From Casuarina equisetifolia (Eukaryota > Streptophyta > Magnoliopsida > Fagales > Casuarinaceae): 64,000 bases of DNA. Made by a program: the position numbers and the translations under genes. The stretch is from the NCBI GenBank assembly GCA_028551475.1, contig CM052356.1:1250001-1314000 (forward strand), given 5' to 3'. Within the stretch, counting starts at the first letter, position 1, and each line of letters opens with the position of its first letter. Of this stretch, positions 1-12,390 are shown piece after piece. The notes under the pieces were generated by a model. That model made no database searches and had not been told where the DNA came from. It saw nothing but the letters and a program-made list of their open reading frames with translations.

Positions 1-776
1 TATGAGATATAACTTGTCATTGTGCTGATCGTATTTCTACGATGAAGGCTATAACATCCCTAACTGCTCCTAGTTCTTATCTTTCTGACATTAAGGATGT
101 TGTATTATTTTATAGTGACAAAGACATGTTCTTGGCATCACGGGATCTTAATGCCATAACCATTTGCTGGTTTAGAATAAAAAATGGCTCCACACGGTCT
201 GGATAGAAGAAAAAAATTAACATATAAGGAAACACGGTTTGACATGGGATTTTCAGGCAGATGCAGAATTTGAATAAAGCTCGGTGGTGCCCGTGATGCT
301 TGTAGGGCGCCCGTGATCCTTCTTTCTAGCAGCAATTTTCAGCCTGAAAACTGCCAAGATTGGACTAGTAAACCAGCAGCTATAAGGCGAAAGCATCCTC
401 GTTACCATTTAGTTAATTTTATGACGAGAAGGAAATGGTGTTCAGCAATGTCGTGGGGTGAAATCAACTAAGTTTATACGTTATACCAAAACAAAAAGAA
501 AAATAATAGGTGTAATCAAATCTTTCTAGCCACAGTGGTTCAGGGAATCTTCATATGTCCCAGTTAGGAATCATCTTTTGCAGGATGATGATAATGTAGT
601 AACCTTTTCTGGGGACTTGAAAGCAGTGTGAAGCATTAACATCCAGGAAGAAATGGAGTGTGTATTGTTCTCAAGAGAAAAGAAAACCATCCAGACTTGT
701 CATAATCCTTGGCAGTATGTAAGATTTGGCCTGATTTGAAAACAACCTTTAGAGGAAAATGGCTTTCTCCGGAAGC

Positions 777-932
777 AAGTGGTAATGGTCTAACAACTGG
801 AAAGAAATGAATGAAATTTTTTAAAATATATTGTTAGTTCCAAAGTAATTACTCTTAAATCCATTAAAAGGTTTATTAGAAATAGATTTGTCAATATAAA
901 GAAGATACTCAAAAATAAGTTGCAATGATTTA
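777..932 (+). mobile_element. 5'-truncated LINE 3'-end remnant in the A1 promoter
   Basis: The inserted sequence (about 793-916) resembles the end of the LINE ORF2 reading frame seen at 7080-7180, including 'agatttgtcaatataaagaag'. It is flanked by diverged direct repeats, aagtggtaatggtcta (777-792) and aagttgcaatgattta (917-932). The same insertion at the same site is in copy A2 and is absent from A3 (15820-15835). The A-rich tail is missing, so it was trimmed after insertion. Confidence 0.7.
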
Positions 933-1330
933 GTATCTCGTCTTTCAGACAATCAAGTTTTTGCTAGAAAAGCGAATTCTTTGCCAAGCTGATGTGCAAT
1001 AAGACGACTCATGTAGGAGATAATGTAGTAACTACCAGAGCGTGATATCACATCGGCCACAGCTTTCTCCTATCAAAAAAGGTTCAAATCTAGCCATCTT
1101 GATTCCATGGATGCTCTAGATCAGAGGCATCAAACAAGTACGAAACTGATCCACCGATGTTGAACATGGCAACTTGTCGAGGCCCACCTCACAAGCATCC
1201 AAACGTTTCCCAAAATTTGATTGCTTTGCCAGCTAAAATGCGAAGATCCACATGGGTGTTTGGGTTTGTTTTATGATATTTTGACTATCTCTGATCACAT
1301 CAAACTAAACACCTCACCGTTCTTGAACTC

Positions 1331-1338
1331 TATAAAAG
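1331..1338 (+). promoter_or_regulatory. TATA box of gene 1
   Basis: TATAAAAG, 75 bp before the ATG at 1413. The surrounding 'aactctataaaagcccccttc' context is conserved at the same distance in genes 2 and 3. A further conserved block, 'atcaaactaaacacctca', lies about 12-30 bp upstream in all three. Confidence 0.8.
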
Positions 1339-1412
1339 CCCCCTTCACCTCAAATCCCATATCAATTCTCACAAAGACTTTATTGAGTTACTTGTCCTAG
1401 GGTTTTTAGGAG

Positions 1413-1889
1413 ATGGCTTCCAAAAGCTCCACTTCACTTGCTCTCTTCTTCTCTCTCAACCTTCTCTTCTTCTCACTTGTCACTGCATGCGGTAGCTGTG
1501 GTGGCACCGGTGGAGGTGGAGGTGGTGGTGGTGGTCGAGGTGGTGGTGGTGGTGGTCGAGGTGGTGGTGGTGGTGGTGGTGCAAACCCAAACCCGAACCC
1601 AAACCCAACCCCCACCCCCTCTTCCCGAGGTACATGCCCTAGGGACGCCCTCAAACTAGGTATATGTGCTGATGTGCTTGGCGGTTTGCTTAACGTTACC
1701 GTCGGCACACCTCCGGTAACTCCTTGCTGCAGCCTCATCCAAGGCCTTGCCGACCTTGAGGCCGCTGTCTGCCTGTGCACTGCCATCAGAGCTAATATTT
1801 TGGGTATCAATCTCAACATCCCGGTTTCTCTCAGCTTGCTTCTTAATGTTTGCTCCAGGAACGTTCCATCTGGCTTCCAGTGTGCGTAG
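1413..1889 (+). CDS. Hybrid proline-rich protein, glycine-rich variant (gene 1 of the A cluster)
   Basis: 158 aa. A hydrophobic signal peptide covers residues 1 to about 25 (cleavage probably after VTA). Next come a glycine-rich tract (about 30-56, two interrupting Arg), an Asn-Pro/Thr-Pro linker (58-69) and a C-terminal eight-cysteine domain with Cys 75, 85, 105, 106, 120, 122, 147 and 157. The spacing C-x9-C-x19-CC-x13-C-x1-C-x24-C-x9-C is that of DC2.15/14-kDa-type HyPRPs in the LTP-like superfamily. Such proteins are secreted and linked to cell wall extension, surface properties and stress; the exact role here is unknown. Two extra Cys (26, 29) follow the signal peptide. The start is the only Met before the signal peptide and matches genes 2 and 3. 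The glycine tract is encoded by a GGT-rich simple repeat and so is prone to length change. No intron is needed. Confidence 0.93.
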   Translation: MASKSSTSLALFFSLNLLFFSLVTACGSCGGTGGGGGGGGGRGGGGGGRGGGGGGGANPNPNPNPTPTPSSRGTCPRDALKLGICADVLGGLLNVTVGTPPVTPCCSLIQGLADLEAAVCLCTAIRANILGINLNIPVSLSLLLNVCSRNVPSGFQCA

Positions 1890-3126
1890 TCACACAGATT
1901 TCGTCTCTTTTCGTGATGTGGCTTGCTTGTTTCGCTATTTATGATTTCCCATTGGACGTGTGTGGTGTAAGTGGGAATCCCTCGTTTCCCTGGTTGTGAT
2001 GGTTTCTAGATTTGAAGAATAATTGCAATAAGAACTTTTTTTATTCCTTTTATAGGTAAAGAAAGTTTGAAGTATGAAATGTGAAATTCATTAGTTAAGT
2101 TCTGGCAGTAATCAATTACTAAACTGCTAGTAACATTCAATAAGTTTCATTATCTTTCGTCTTTTATTTCAATGTTCTTAGTCAAGAAATTTCCATTTAC
2201 GCATCCTTTGAAGTAAAGTCCCGGCAATAGTACGGGCACTGATTCTGATTGCATGCCACGAAAGGACAACTCTCCGACCTTACCAGGACTACTGCCTCTT
2301 TAACTGAAAATAACTTTTGCTAGCTAGAGGACGACCTCCGTATTCAGGGAAACAAATGACGGCGTTAATGCTTTGGCACGCTCTTGGTCTCTGCGGCCAC
2401 CGTAGCATTATATCAGGCATGCAGGACAGCAAAATTACTTTATTAGATTAACAACATAATCTACCTTTTAACGTCTGACAAATCTATCAACATTTGATTC
2501 AATGTGGGTTGTTGTTTAACATGGTATGTGCTACATGACGCTGAAGTATGTTCATGGTCGTTCCATGTGTACAATTAATTTGTGATATTTAGTTTCCTCG
2601 AACTATTGATTCATCCTTAGTTGGCCTTCCGTTTGACACTAATATCGGAAAGATACAAGTCCAAAATTTTCATATGTATAATTATAATAAATAAAAGATG
2701 TAAAAAAAAAAAAAGAAGGGAGGGAGCGAGAGAAAAAGATGCAACAGACTAAAGACAGAAAATCGCACACGCACCCCTTTAAGACTATTGGGGATAATCA
2801 AATTATCTTTTGAAAGATGAAATGATGGTTTAAATACATTTAAAATCAAACATTTTTATGGCTGGCCAGATTACCACTTTAAGGTTGATAGGATAATTTA
2901 TGAACTTGCAATTAAAGAATAAATGTTCTTGTGATTTTTTTTATCATAGGCAAAGGTTATATTATAGGTCGACTGATTTATTCCATACTACCACTTGATT
3001 TCTGTGGTTAACTTGTCTTTTAAAATAATCTAACAAATAAAATTATACTTTGATATTCCTCATTGTTATACTAGTCTTTCTCATTCAATTTTTTTGTACT
3101 CTACCTTAGTGTTGCATAGCCTTTAG

Positions 3127-3345
3127 GTGAAATTCTACAATGAGCCACTAGAATTTTGGATAAAAAAGGGACTAAGCTACATCTCTAGTGCAATTATTAT
3201 ACATTTGTATGCAAATAATCTTATGAAAGAAATGAAAAGACTAAATTATGCAAGAATATGCATAGAAATGAATGCTACAAAACCATTTCTTGAAGAATTT
3301 GACCTTGTGAACCAATATGATCAATTAATATCAATTAAATGCTAA
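3127..3345 (+). pseudogene. LINE ORF1 (DUF4283-like) fragment
   Basis: A 72-codon open stretch containing 'FYNEPLEFW' and 'ARICIEMNATKPFLEEFDL'. These match the conserved 'efY....l' and 'ARvcvEiDlskpL' signatures of the DUF4283 domain in plant LINE ORF1/gag-like proteins. The zinc-knuckle part that should follow is broken by stops. It is the 5' end of the degenerate LINE, not a host gene. Confidence 0.6.
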
Positions 3346-3768
3346 GAAGTGAGGAATTGTGCCATGTGACACGGTTAATGTTGGAGGTGATCTCAACTTA
3401 AATAAAGTGGCTAGGAAACAAACTGAAGTAGGCAAGTTGATCAAGAATGAGTAAGCTCAAAGTACAACTACCACTCCTATAAATGAGGAAGTTGAAGGCA
3501 GGCCCATTATTGTTGAAGAACTCCCATAAATGGCACCTTGTGAACCAATATGATCAACTAATATCAATTAAATACCAAGAAGTGAGGAACTGTGCCATGT
3601 GACAAGGTTAGTGTTAAAGGTGATCTCAATTTAAGTAAAATGGCTAAGAAACAAATTGAAGCAAGTAAGTTGATCAAGAATAAGCAAGCTCAAAGTACAA
3701 TTATCACTCCCATAAATGGGGAAGTTGAAGGGAGGCCTATTATTGTTGAAGAACCCCACCATCTTTTA
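3303..3768 (+). repeat. Tandem duplication inside the LINE ORF1 region, unit about 233 bp
   Basis: The segment beginning 'ccttgtgaaccaatatgatc' at 3303 recurs at 3536 and stays similar through 'cccattattgttgaagaa' / 'cctattattgttgaagaa'. The two units differ by scattered substitutions, so the duplication is not recent. Confidence 0.8.
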
Positions 3769-6700
3769 TAAAGTTTTGAGATACAATGTTATAAGACTCC
3801 ATTGAGGCAATGAAGAATAAAGGTGGGGTTATTTGAGTTGATGTAAATATTGGATGACTAGCTAACGTAAAGAAAAAAAAAACAAGCAATGGAGTTATTG
3901 CTAGTTTGTCTAAATGATTGTAGCTTCATAGAATACTAAAGGCCTTAATGATCCTTTAAGCAAAAAGAGGTTATGCTATTTATAAGAGAATACAAGTTAT
4001 TTATTATTGCATTATTGAAAAATAAAGTCAAGTAAGTAAATAGAAGTAAGGTTTAACATGTTATTCATAATGCTTGGTCTTTCTAAGACAATAACACATC
4101 TAATATTCATGCAAGAATATTGGTAGGATGAAATCTTGACCATGTATCACTTAATCATCTTTGATACTCTAATCAAGCTATGCATATTCAGGTATACTAT
4201 TCACATGGACTAATACAAGAATCAAACATGCTACCACGAGTAAAATTGATAGTCTTGGTTAATGATAGTTATAATCTAAGCTTCCTAAATTTAAAGCTCA
4301 GTTTTTAAACTCGGGAACATCAAATCATGCTTCAATCATAACCAAAATTATCTTAGAAGCTTTCTTAACTAAGAAGCTTTTTAAGTTCTTGGATATGTGG
4401 ATAACTCATGAAGATTTCATGCCCCTTGTAGATGAGACAAACATACAAAGTGAAAGCATTGAAACTAAATCTATGAGATCATAAGTATCATTTCTCTAAT
4501 CTAAATCTAAAAATCCAAGAAACTAGGAATACTCTTGGCAACTAATAGAATGCCATAATAAGAATGGATACGAAGGGGCTATAGCAAGGGAAGAAGCGAC
4601 ATTGGCTAGGTTACCTACTAATTAACTAAGTGTAGAGAAAAGCTAATAGAGACAAAAAAAAACAAAGTTTAATGGTTATAATTGAGGAGTTAGAATACAA
4701 CCTACTTCAATTATGCTCCAAGATGGAAATGTTGTAGAAAACCAAGATTGTTAAAGTATCTTAGTTGACTACTTTAAGAATCCTTGGCTACCACCTAACC
4801 TAGGAGACTATAAGCAAGCCATTCTTTAAGGAAGTTGTAAAGGAAAGAATCCTTAACTAGTTTATTGATAATCTTTCTTCTATTTCTACATAGTTGGACA
4901 TTAAAAATATTATGCTTGCATTAAGAATGAAAAGCTTTGGACCTATATATTTCATTGCTAGTTCTTCAAAATAGCCTAGTAAAGAGTGAAGGATGAGTTA
5001 TCTATGCCCATCTAGTTCTTCTTCCAAACCTTACTAAGGCATCTTATTATAAACCTATCTTTTATTGTAATTTGATATACAAATGTGTGAGTTAGCTACT
5101 TTGTAACAAGCTACTAGACATCTCACCCAATATTATTTCAAAGCACCAAGTTGCCTTCATCAAAAGAAGGAAGATCACATATAATATTCTCCTAGAAAAA
5201 GAAATTTTATTTGGCCATCATAAGATGAGGGGAGTCCTAAGTTTGCTCTCGAAGTTACTATTATGAAAGCATATAATCATATGTATTGAAAATTTCTTTA
5301 AAATATATTGGAAGTGATGGGCTTTCCAATAGTTTTGTTAACTAAGAATGTCTAGATTCTTTGTCGATACCAATAATGAATTGGTTGACTACTTTCCTAT
5401 AAGTAAAGGACTTAGATAAGGTGATTCTTTATCCTAATACCTTGTTGTGATTGTTAAGAAGGTGCTATCAAGATGCCTTAAGGAATCCATTAAGGTTGAT
5501 AATTTCATATATCATTGGAGATGCTTTAAAAAAGGAATAACATAAATTAGTTTTGCTAATGATTCGATGCTCTTTAGTAGAGGGGATCAAGGCTTCATTC
5601 AAGCCTTTATAGCAAGTCTTTGTAACTTTTAAGTAATGTAAAATCTTAAGCCTAATCCAACAAAAAGTAATGCTTTTATTTGCAATGTGTCATTTGAGAT
5701 ATAAATGTTTTTTCTTCTCATTTTTAGGCTATCTAGTTAGAAAATTACTATTAAAGTACTAGGGGTACCTTTATCTTCTAAAAGCTGAAGTTGCGTGATT
5801 GTCAATTTTTGGTGGAAATGATGCTAGTTAAAATTTGACACTAGACTAGCAAGTTTTTGTCATATATAGGTAAAATTTAACTTATAAAGTCTATCATGTT
5901 TTTAGTATAAATTTATTGGACATCTCTTTTCATACTACCAAGCAATATAACAAAGTAAATAGGGTAAATATTACAGAGATTTCTTTGGTTAGGCCCAAAA
6001 ATGAAGATGCATAGGTCTAAGATTGCTTGGGATTAGGTTTGTGTCAGCAAAGTTAAAGGTTTTTGAGGATTAAAAAAACAAGGGATTAGAATATAATAGC
6101 TTAAGTGAAGTACATATGGAGCATACAGTATCAAAATTTATATGGTTAACATGGCAAACACGTGTTCTTTACCTTCCATACAATAATGGCTATGGTATCT
6201 TGGGGAGCATTGAAGCTTGCCTTTTCCCCATGGTTTTCTTGGTCATCAATATGACTTGTCTTATAAAACATCAGAGACTTTGGAATTTGAAAGAAGTAGT
6301 GAACAACAAGTGGGCTTGGAGGAAACGTTTCCATGACCTATGGTACTAGTAGAGTGAAATAGGTAGTCAATAATGGTGAATCCACGTTTCTATCAAATGG
6401 CTTTGGTGGTTAGAAGGTTTTTTAGCTAGAAGAATTAGAGAACAAGCAATTTTTAGCTTTGGAATGCATAAGAATGCAAAGGTAGTATTAGTAATTCAAA
6501 ATGGAGAGTTGAATTTGCCTATAAATAAGAGATTTTCATGGCATACACTTGCCATGATATGAGATTTTCAATATGTTCCTTAAGTCTAATGATATGATAA
6601 AAAATAGGCTTGTGTGGGCCACTTTAAGTAATGGAAGTATTTAATTAACTTTGCTTGGAAAACTGTTACTTTTTAGGCTCCCAAAGTAGATTGCTACACA

Positions 6701-7315
6701 TTTATATGGTAAAAGTATGCAATTTCTCCCTAATCTATATTATTATGACTTGCTATGAAGGATGGCTTACTACAAAGTATAAACTTCAATTTCTTAGAGT
6801 ATCTAGAGGTAAGGGATGCTACCTGTGATGCATGTCAAACGAGTGTAGGGACCACATTCACATAGGTCCTCATACTTAATAGAAATATGGAAATATTTGG
6901 AGAGCATGCTTAACGTGTGACCATTTTATCTTTTATTTGTTGTAAGAATAAGTTGGCTTCTTCACAACATGAAAGGGTAGGTTTCAAAGCAAGTATCTCT
7001 ATGTCCATTTTTGCCTAATTTGTTTATGCTATTTGGAAGGAAAGGAATGACAAGAATTTTTAGATACATTGCTTGTTTAGAATTTGTTACTCTTGAAGTT
7101 ACTAAGAGTTTTATAAGAGATAGATTTGTCAATATAAAGAAGATACCAAAAACAATTGAAAATTTGTATATTTAACATGCTTGAAGGTAAGACTATTTTT
7201 TATTTGACTTGATGTTGTATATAGATTTAATCTAAAGGTATGCCCTTAGCCTTATCACATACACTTACAAATTAGATATATAATTCATTTACTTATAAAA
7301 AAGAAAAAAAACATG

Positions 7316-8100
7316 TTTTGTAGTTTGAGTACAAATGATACATTGTGTAACTCCAAAGCAAATGACAAGTAAACATGACTTATAAAGTGAATTTTTGAAT
7401 TTAAGAAGAAAATAAGTGATACTTTATTATATATGGCGTTTACATAGTTTTCAAGTAAATTGTGTGCTGAATTTAGTACTTCACTAAGCTTGTTGTCATG
7501 CTATGGAACTATATTATTGATGTCTAATCACAAAGTAATTCAAGTTAGTCAAATATAAAAGACCTAAATGATCTTTCATAACAAAACCTAGCTATAAAAA
7601 TCAAAATATAAAAGTTATGTAGGTTAAGTATTTTTCATAACAAAATACATCATATTATTTAGGTGTATGAAGATATAATAGACCAAAATGCTACCACTAT
7701 AGAACACTAGCAAGTTGATGTTACCTATAATATGTGAGATATAAGAATTCAACAATTATGTCATAGTTATTACACATTTACAACTAATGATTGTTTAAAG
7801 TTTATCTTTTTTCACTTGTTGAAAAGGGAATTCTAGAAGCATCAAGAAAAATTTGTCCAAAAATAAGGAACATAAATTTTTTTTGGTAAATGAATATAGA
7901 TAGTACCTTGACAAATTTTATTACTAACATGAGGTTGAGTATAATAACTATATCTTGTAGGAGTACAAAGGGTAGGACATAAGCCTAAACATAACAAAAT
8001 AGACTCCCTATAGTGAGAATCAAAGCCATTCAAAGCAAACTAAACAAGAAAGGAAATTACAAAGGGTAGCATGTAGGCTTAACCCTATGGAGGCATATAA
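7316..8100. other. AT-rich spacer, nothing recognised
   Basis: Low-complexity AT-rich sequence between the LINE tail and the RNase H relic. Only short open frames occur, with no recognisable domain. Confidence 0.6.
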
Positions 8101-8353
8101 TTCTTGAAAGCTTTTGCACATGGCTTGGATAAGGGCCCTATTCAATAAAAAATTCTCACATTTGAACTTAGTGTCCATGATTTACCAATTCGTTCGCACT
8201 TGAATTTCCTTCTTAGAATGTTTGTTGGATGGTAGTGTGGTGGCATCAAGCTTACACATTTTCGTATTACATATTATTTATGTCATGGAGGTAACCATAG
8301 TTGTACCATGCATTTCACTAAATAGAAAGAATTTGCTTCTATTAGGTATGAAA

Positions 8354-8557
8354 CTAATTCTGTTCACAACAAATTTGGACGCCTATGAGGAAGGCATGGG
8401 CCTTTGCATGTACATTGCCGTCCTGGCTAAATTTGGCAGCAAATGCCCAAATGACGCTGTCATTATTATCTCTTGCTACTCCTCTTGTAGTATTTCCCAA
8501 CTTGCTGGATTCATTTACATTGAACTGTAATACACCAATACGGGGAGGACACCATCT
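8354..8557 (-). pseudogene. LINE-associated RNase H domain (RVT_3) fragment
   Basis: The reverse strand encodes 'RWCPPRIGVLQFNVNESSK', then 'RGVARDNNDSVIWAFAAKF' and 'AKAHAFLIGVQ'. This fits the plant RNase H-like pattern W-x-P-P...K-x-N-x-D-G...R-D...A-E-x-x-A. The first catalytic Asp position reads Asn (FNVNES) and the AE Glu is replaced (AKAHAF), so it would be inactive. Downstream sequence on the - strand to about 8100 is probably the rest of the domain, broken by stops. It has no visible link to the + strand LINE next to it. Confidence 0.6.
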
Positions 8558-8589
8558 TATCCACACACCCCTTCTAAGTTCAATATATC

Positions 8590-9239
8590 TTATAGGGATT
8601 ATTTAACTTTGTAAAGCAATGGTCCATAAAACTTACCTATATATCTATGTATACGGATGTGGAGAACTAGGATAGCCAATGATTTATATCCTCGTATATG
8701 CGGCTCACAACTATCTTCATTCTCTTATGTTTTGAATCATTCCAAGCCAATCATATGCTACTAGTGATCAAGTTTCTCAAGATAGCAATAGTTGTTTGTC
8801 TTTAGTTATTACACGCTGCTGTAGAGAACTAGCAACAAAGTCTATGCTTTGAATTAGATTATTATTAAAACTTTCAAATGAAGCCTATGGTGGATGTGGT
8901 GAAAATCCGTATGACAATAATGAAAAAATATAATCCTTTCAATTTTGAGCTAGTTTAACTTTACATTTGGTAAAAACTCTTGTTCACATTTTAGGAAAGG
9001 TGTCCTTTCTTCTTTTCAATGAAGAAAGTTTTGATAATACCAAAGTTTATTCTTCCTTACAAGAATGACTTCCTGACATCTCAATGCAATATTAACAGTA
9101 TTGCAGGAGTTTTGATAGTAGAAAATTGAAATATGCTATTTTAAATGAAAATGGAAATTAATTTATGAACCTTGTAACAAGTGGAAGATACCTAGAACAT
9201 CTTTTTGACACTTTTTGATCATTCAACAAATGAAAAAGA
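8590..9239. other. Spacer, nothing recognised
   Basis: AT-rich sequence between the RNase H relic and duplication copy A2, with no coding signal on either strand. Confidence 0.5.
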
Positions 9240-10444
9240 GGGTTATTCATGAGGCAGAATTAGTCCTCGTGCCAATCGCATTTCTATCTTGAAGGCAATA
9301 ACATCCCTAAGTGCTCCTAGTTCTTATCTTTCTGAAATTGGTGTAATCATTTTTATTTTTGCTAAGCAAAAGTTGTACATAATGCAGCTAACCATCAAGA
9401 TAAAATTAGAGAGATACTATTAGGATAAGACCATTTACAACGTCAAAAAAAAAAAAATCAAGTATGATCTCAATTATCTCCCTAACATGGATTATATTAA
9501 CTTAAAAACTGATTACATAAAAGTTCAAATCACACTCCTTTTGTTCTATGTAAATCCCAACTGATATCATATATCTCCTGGGAATGAAATTGAATTTGGG
9601 TGGTCTGTAAAAGTTTCTGAACATGTCTTTGAACTATGGAACCCGCGTTTACCAAGGCAAGAAAGTTGGAACCTAGGGTCCCTAAAATCTAGAAATTTTC
9701 TATACCGCGAAAGACGTACTAATTAATTATAAACTTTAGATTGATTTTCCAAATTCCCCAGCACCAAACAGAGGATGTTGTATTGTTTTATATTGACTAA
9801 GACGTGTTCTTGGCATCACAGGATCTTAATGCCCTAACTATTTGTTGGTTTAGAATAAAAAGTCGCTCCACACGGTGCGAATAGACGGAAAAAATTAACA
9901 AACAACGGAAACACGGTTTGACAAGGGATTTTCGGCCAGACGTGGAATTTGAAATAAAGCTCGGTGGAGCCCGTGATGCTTATCGGCTGCCCGTGACCTT
10001 TCTTCAAGCAGCAATTTTCCGCCTGAAAACTGCAGATTAGACTATTAAACCAGCAGCTATAAGAAGAAAGTTTCCATGTTACCACTCAGTTATATTTGAT
10101 AACGATAAGGAAATGATCGTCAGCAACATCGTCATAAAATTTCTACGTTATACCAAAACAAAAAGAAAATAATAGGTGTAATAAAATGTCTTTAACCTCC
10201 AGTGGATCAGGGAATCTTCATTTGCCCCAGGTAGGAATCCATCTTTTGTGCGGATGATCATAATGCAATAACTTTTCTAGGGCCTTAGAAACAGTTTGAA
10301 GTAATAACATCCAGGAAGAAATGGAGAGTGTCTTGTCCCCAAGAGAAAAGAAAACGATGAAGACTTGCCATATCCCTTGGCAGTATGTAAGATTTAGCCT
10401 GATTTCAAATCAACCTTCAGAGGAAAATGGCTCTCTCTGAAAGG

Positions 10445-10734
10445 AAGTGGTAATGATCTAAAAATTGAAAATAAATGAATGATACAATTTTTAAATATAT
10501 TGATACTTAAAAATTGTTTATCTTAAAGTCATTGAAAGGTTTATTAAAAATAGATCTGTCAATGTATGAAAGACATTGAGAATAGTTGAGAACTTGTACA
10601 TTCACCAATGTTTGAAGGTTAGATGAGTCCATATTTTGTTTGATTTGCCTTTAGTCTTATCATATATAGTTATCTATTACATATATAAATTTATTTACTT
10701 ATATAAAATAAAAATAAAAAGTGGTAATGATCTA
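10445..10734 (+). mobile_element. 5'-truncated LINE tail with 16-bp target-site duplication
   Basis: About 258 bp (10461-10718) ending in an A-rich tail (ataaaataaaaataaa). It is flanked by perfect copies of aagtggtaatgatcta at 10445-10460 and 10719-10734. The body matches the last ORF2 codons and 3' UTR of the 3.1-7.3 kb LINE family, and the ending 'tttatttacttatataaaa' is the family's 3' end. Copy A3 holds the uninterrupted site at 15820-15835. Confidence 0.88.
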
Positions 10735-11132
10735 GTATCTCATCTCTCAGGCAATCATGTTTTTGCTAGAAACTCGAATTCTTCCTCTAGCCGAAATGCA
10801 ATGAGACGACTCATGTAGGTCTTATTTTAGTAACTACCAGCGCATGATATCACATTGGCCTCAGCTTTCTCCTATTAGAAGAGGTTCAAATGTAGCCATC
10901 TTGATCGTATAGATGCTCTAGATGAGAGGCATCAAACAAGTTCTGAGCTGATCCCCAAATGTTGAACATGGCAACTTGTCAAGCCCCACCTCACAAGCAT
11001 CCAAATGTTTGCCAAAATTTGATTGCTTTGCCAGCTAAAATGCGAAGATCCACATGGGTCTTTGGATTTGAACTATGATATTTTAACTATTTCTGATCAC
11101 ATCAAACTAAACACCTCATCGTTCTTGAACTC

Positions 11133-11140
11133 TATAAAAG
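11133..11140 (+). promoter_or_regulatory. TATA box of gene 2
   Basis: TATAAAAG, 86 bp before the ATG at 11226, in the same conserved context as genes 1 and 3. The spacing to the ATG is slightly longer than in its paralogues. Confidence 0.8.
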
Positions 11141-11225
11141 CCCCCTTCACCTCGGATCCCCCATCAGTCCTTACAAAGACTTCATTGAGTTACTAGTTCT
11201 AAGTCCTACTGCCAGGGTTGGGGAG

Positions 11226-11645
11226 ATGGCTTCCAAAAGCTCTGCCTCACTTGGTCTCTTCTTTGCTCTTAATCTACTCTTCTTCTCCCTTGTCACTGCA
11301 GGTGGCCATCCGAGGGGGCCGACACTGAGGCCAAACCCTAACCCGAACCCAAACCCAACACCGACCCCCACCCCCTCCTCCAGAGGTACATGCCCTAGGG
11401 ATGCCCTCAAACTAGGCGTTTGCGCTGACTTGCTTGGCAGTTTGCTCAACGTTACGGTCGGCACACCTCCAGTAACTCCTTGCTGCAGCCTCATCCAAGG
11501 CCTTGCCGACCTTGAGGCTGCTGTCTGCCTGTGCACTGCCATCAGAGCTAATGTTTTGGGCATCAATCTCAACGTCCCGCTTTCCCTCAGCTTGCTTCTT
11601 AATGTTTGTTCCAGGAACGTTCCATCTGGATTCCAGTGTGCGTAG
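11226..11645 (+). CDS. Hybrid proline-rich protein without glycine tract (gene 2 of the A cluster)
   Basis: 139 aa. The signal peptide is residues 1 to about 25, ending in VTA. It is followed by a short basic stretch ([10 protein letters not shown]), an (NP)n then (TP)n linker at 37-50, and the eight-cysteine domain with Cys 56, 66, 86, 87, 101, 103, 128 and 138 in standard HyPRP spacing. Compared with genes 1 and 3 it lacks both the polyglycine tract and the extra N-terminal cysteines, so the mature N-terminus differs while the domain is almost unchanged. The ATG at 11226 aligns with the paralogous starts. Its promoter carries a LINE insertion about 500-780 bp upstream of the ATG. Expected to be secreted; substrate or ligand unknown. 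Confidence 0.93.
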   Translation: MASKSSASLGLFFALNLLFFSLVTAGGHPRGPTLRPNPNPNPNPTPTPTPSSRGTCPRDALKLGVCADLLGSLLNVTVGTPPVTPCCSLIQGLADLEAAVCLCTAIRANVLGINLNVPLSLSLLLNVCSRNVPSGFQCA

Positions 11646-11999
11646 TCACACAAATTTCGTTTCTTTTTCATGCTGTGGCTTGTTTGTTTCGCAATTTATG
11701 GTTTTCTAGTGGAGTTGTGTGGTGGAAGTGGGAATCCCTCGTTTCCCTTGTTGTGATGGTCTCCGGATTTGAGGGATAATCGTAATAAGTTTCATTATCA
11801 GTTCTCAACATGTACTATTGCTGGAAAATGGGAAATGGATTTGTTTTACTTTCGTGTTTTATTTCATTGTTTTTAGGACAAAAATTTCCATTACCAATCG
11901 TTTGAAGTAAAGTCCTGGCAGTAGCACGGGCACTAACACTGATTGCATGCTATGAATGCTCAAGCCTCTAACATGAATACTTTTCCTGGTCTTTCGAGT

Positions 12000-12390
12000 A
12001 ATTTCTTTTTCTTTAAGTAAGTGGTTTATATATATTATTAATAAACATATATGACTAGGGGTATACCCCTATATTAAGACCACATCCCATATCAAGTCAA
12101 ATAAAAATAACCTCATATAACCTTCAAGTTAGTTGAATATATAAATTTTCAGTTGTTTCGGGAATCTTCCTTATATTACTAAATTTATCTTTGAAAAACC
12201 TACTAATAGCCTCAAGAGTAACAACTTCTAACCTAATAACGTATCTTCTATCATTTCTTTCATTCCAAATGGTAAAAACAGACGAGGCAAATGTTCCCAT
12301 ATTTCTATCAAGTATAAACACCCTATGAAGGTGTGTCTAGGCATCAACTCTTATCTCCAGATATTATAAGAAACAAAGATATTTAGGGTA
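12000..12390 (-). mobile_element. 5'-truncated LINE tail, reverse orientation, in the A2 3' flank
   Basis: The reverse strand at 12124-12321 encodes a typical plant LINE ORF2 C-terminus ('IWNERNDRRYV', then 'VTLEAISRFFKDKFSNI' and 'TENLYIQL' before the stop). The insertion separates the A2 blocks matching 2270/17100 and 2300/17140 and is absent from A1 and A3. I could not fix its target duplication. Confidence 0.7.

Larger units (their letters stand above)
1..2600 (+). repeat. Segmental duplication copy A1 (gene 1 with flanks)
   Basis: About 2.6 kb that aligns by eye with 9240-12800 and 14740-17340. The shared sequence covers about 1.3 kb of upstream DNA, the HyPRP gene and about 0.7 kb of 3' flank. 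Landmarks include the 'ctgctcctagttcttatct' block at 64-82 (present again near 9315), the 'ggcatcacgggatcttaatg' block near 134, and a 3' block around 2220-2460. The left edge is cut by the window. Similarity is by reading, not by computed alignment. Confidence 0.8.
3100..7315 (+). mobile_element. Degenerate LINE (non-LTR retrotransposon), nearly full span, + strand
   Basis: Ordered remnants of a plant L1-type element. ORF1-like DUF4283 sequence lies at 3127-3345. A linker resembling 'FKFLDMWITHEDF' is at about 4378-4416. RT block 'SKHQVAFIKRR' is near 5137-5169, and a GLRQGDSLS-like block (Gln now a stop) near 5405-5440. The catalytic box reads FAND in place of FADD near 5555. The C-terminal region and 3' UTR end at 'ttcatttacttataaaaaag' with an A-rich tail by 7315. 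Many stops and frameshifts make it inactive. The 5' boundary is uncertain (2.7-3.1 kb). Confidence 0.75.

Noticed and set aside
1438-1659. Alternative-frame peptides over the GGT repeats (Val- or Pro-rich), also within 16143-16544
   Set aside because: Simple-repeat shadows of the HyPRP frames.
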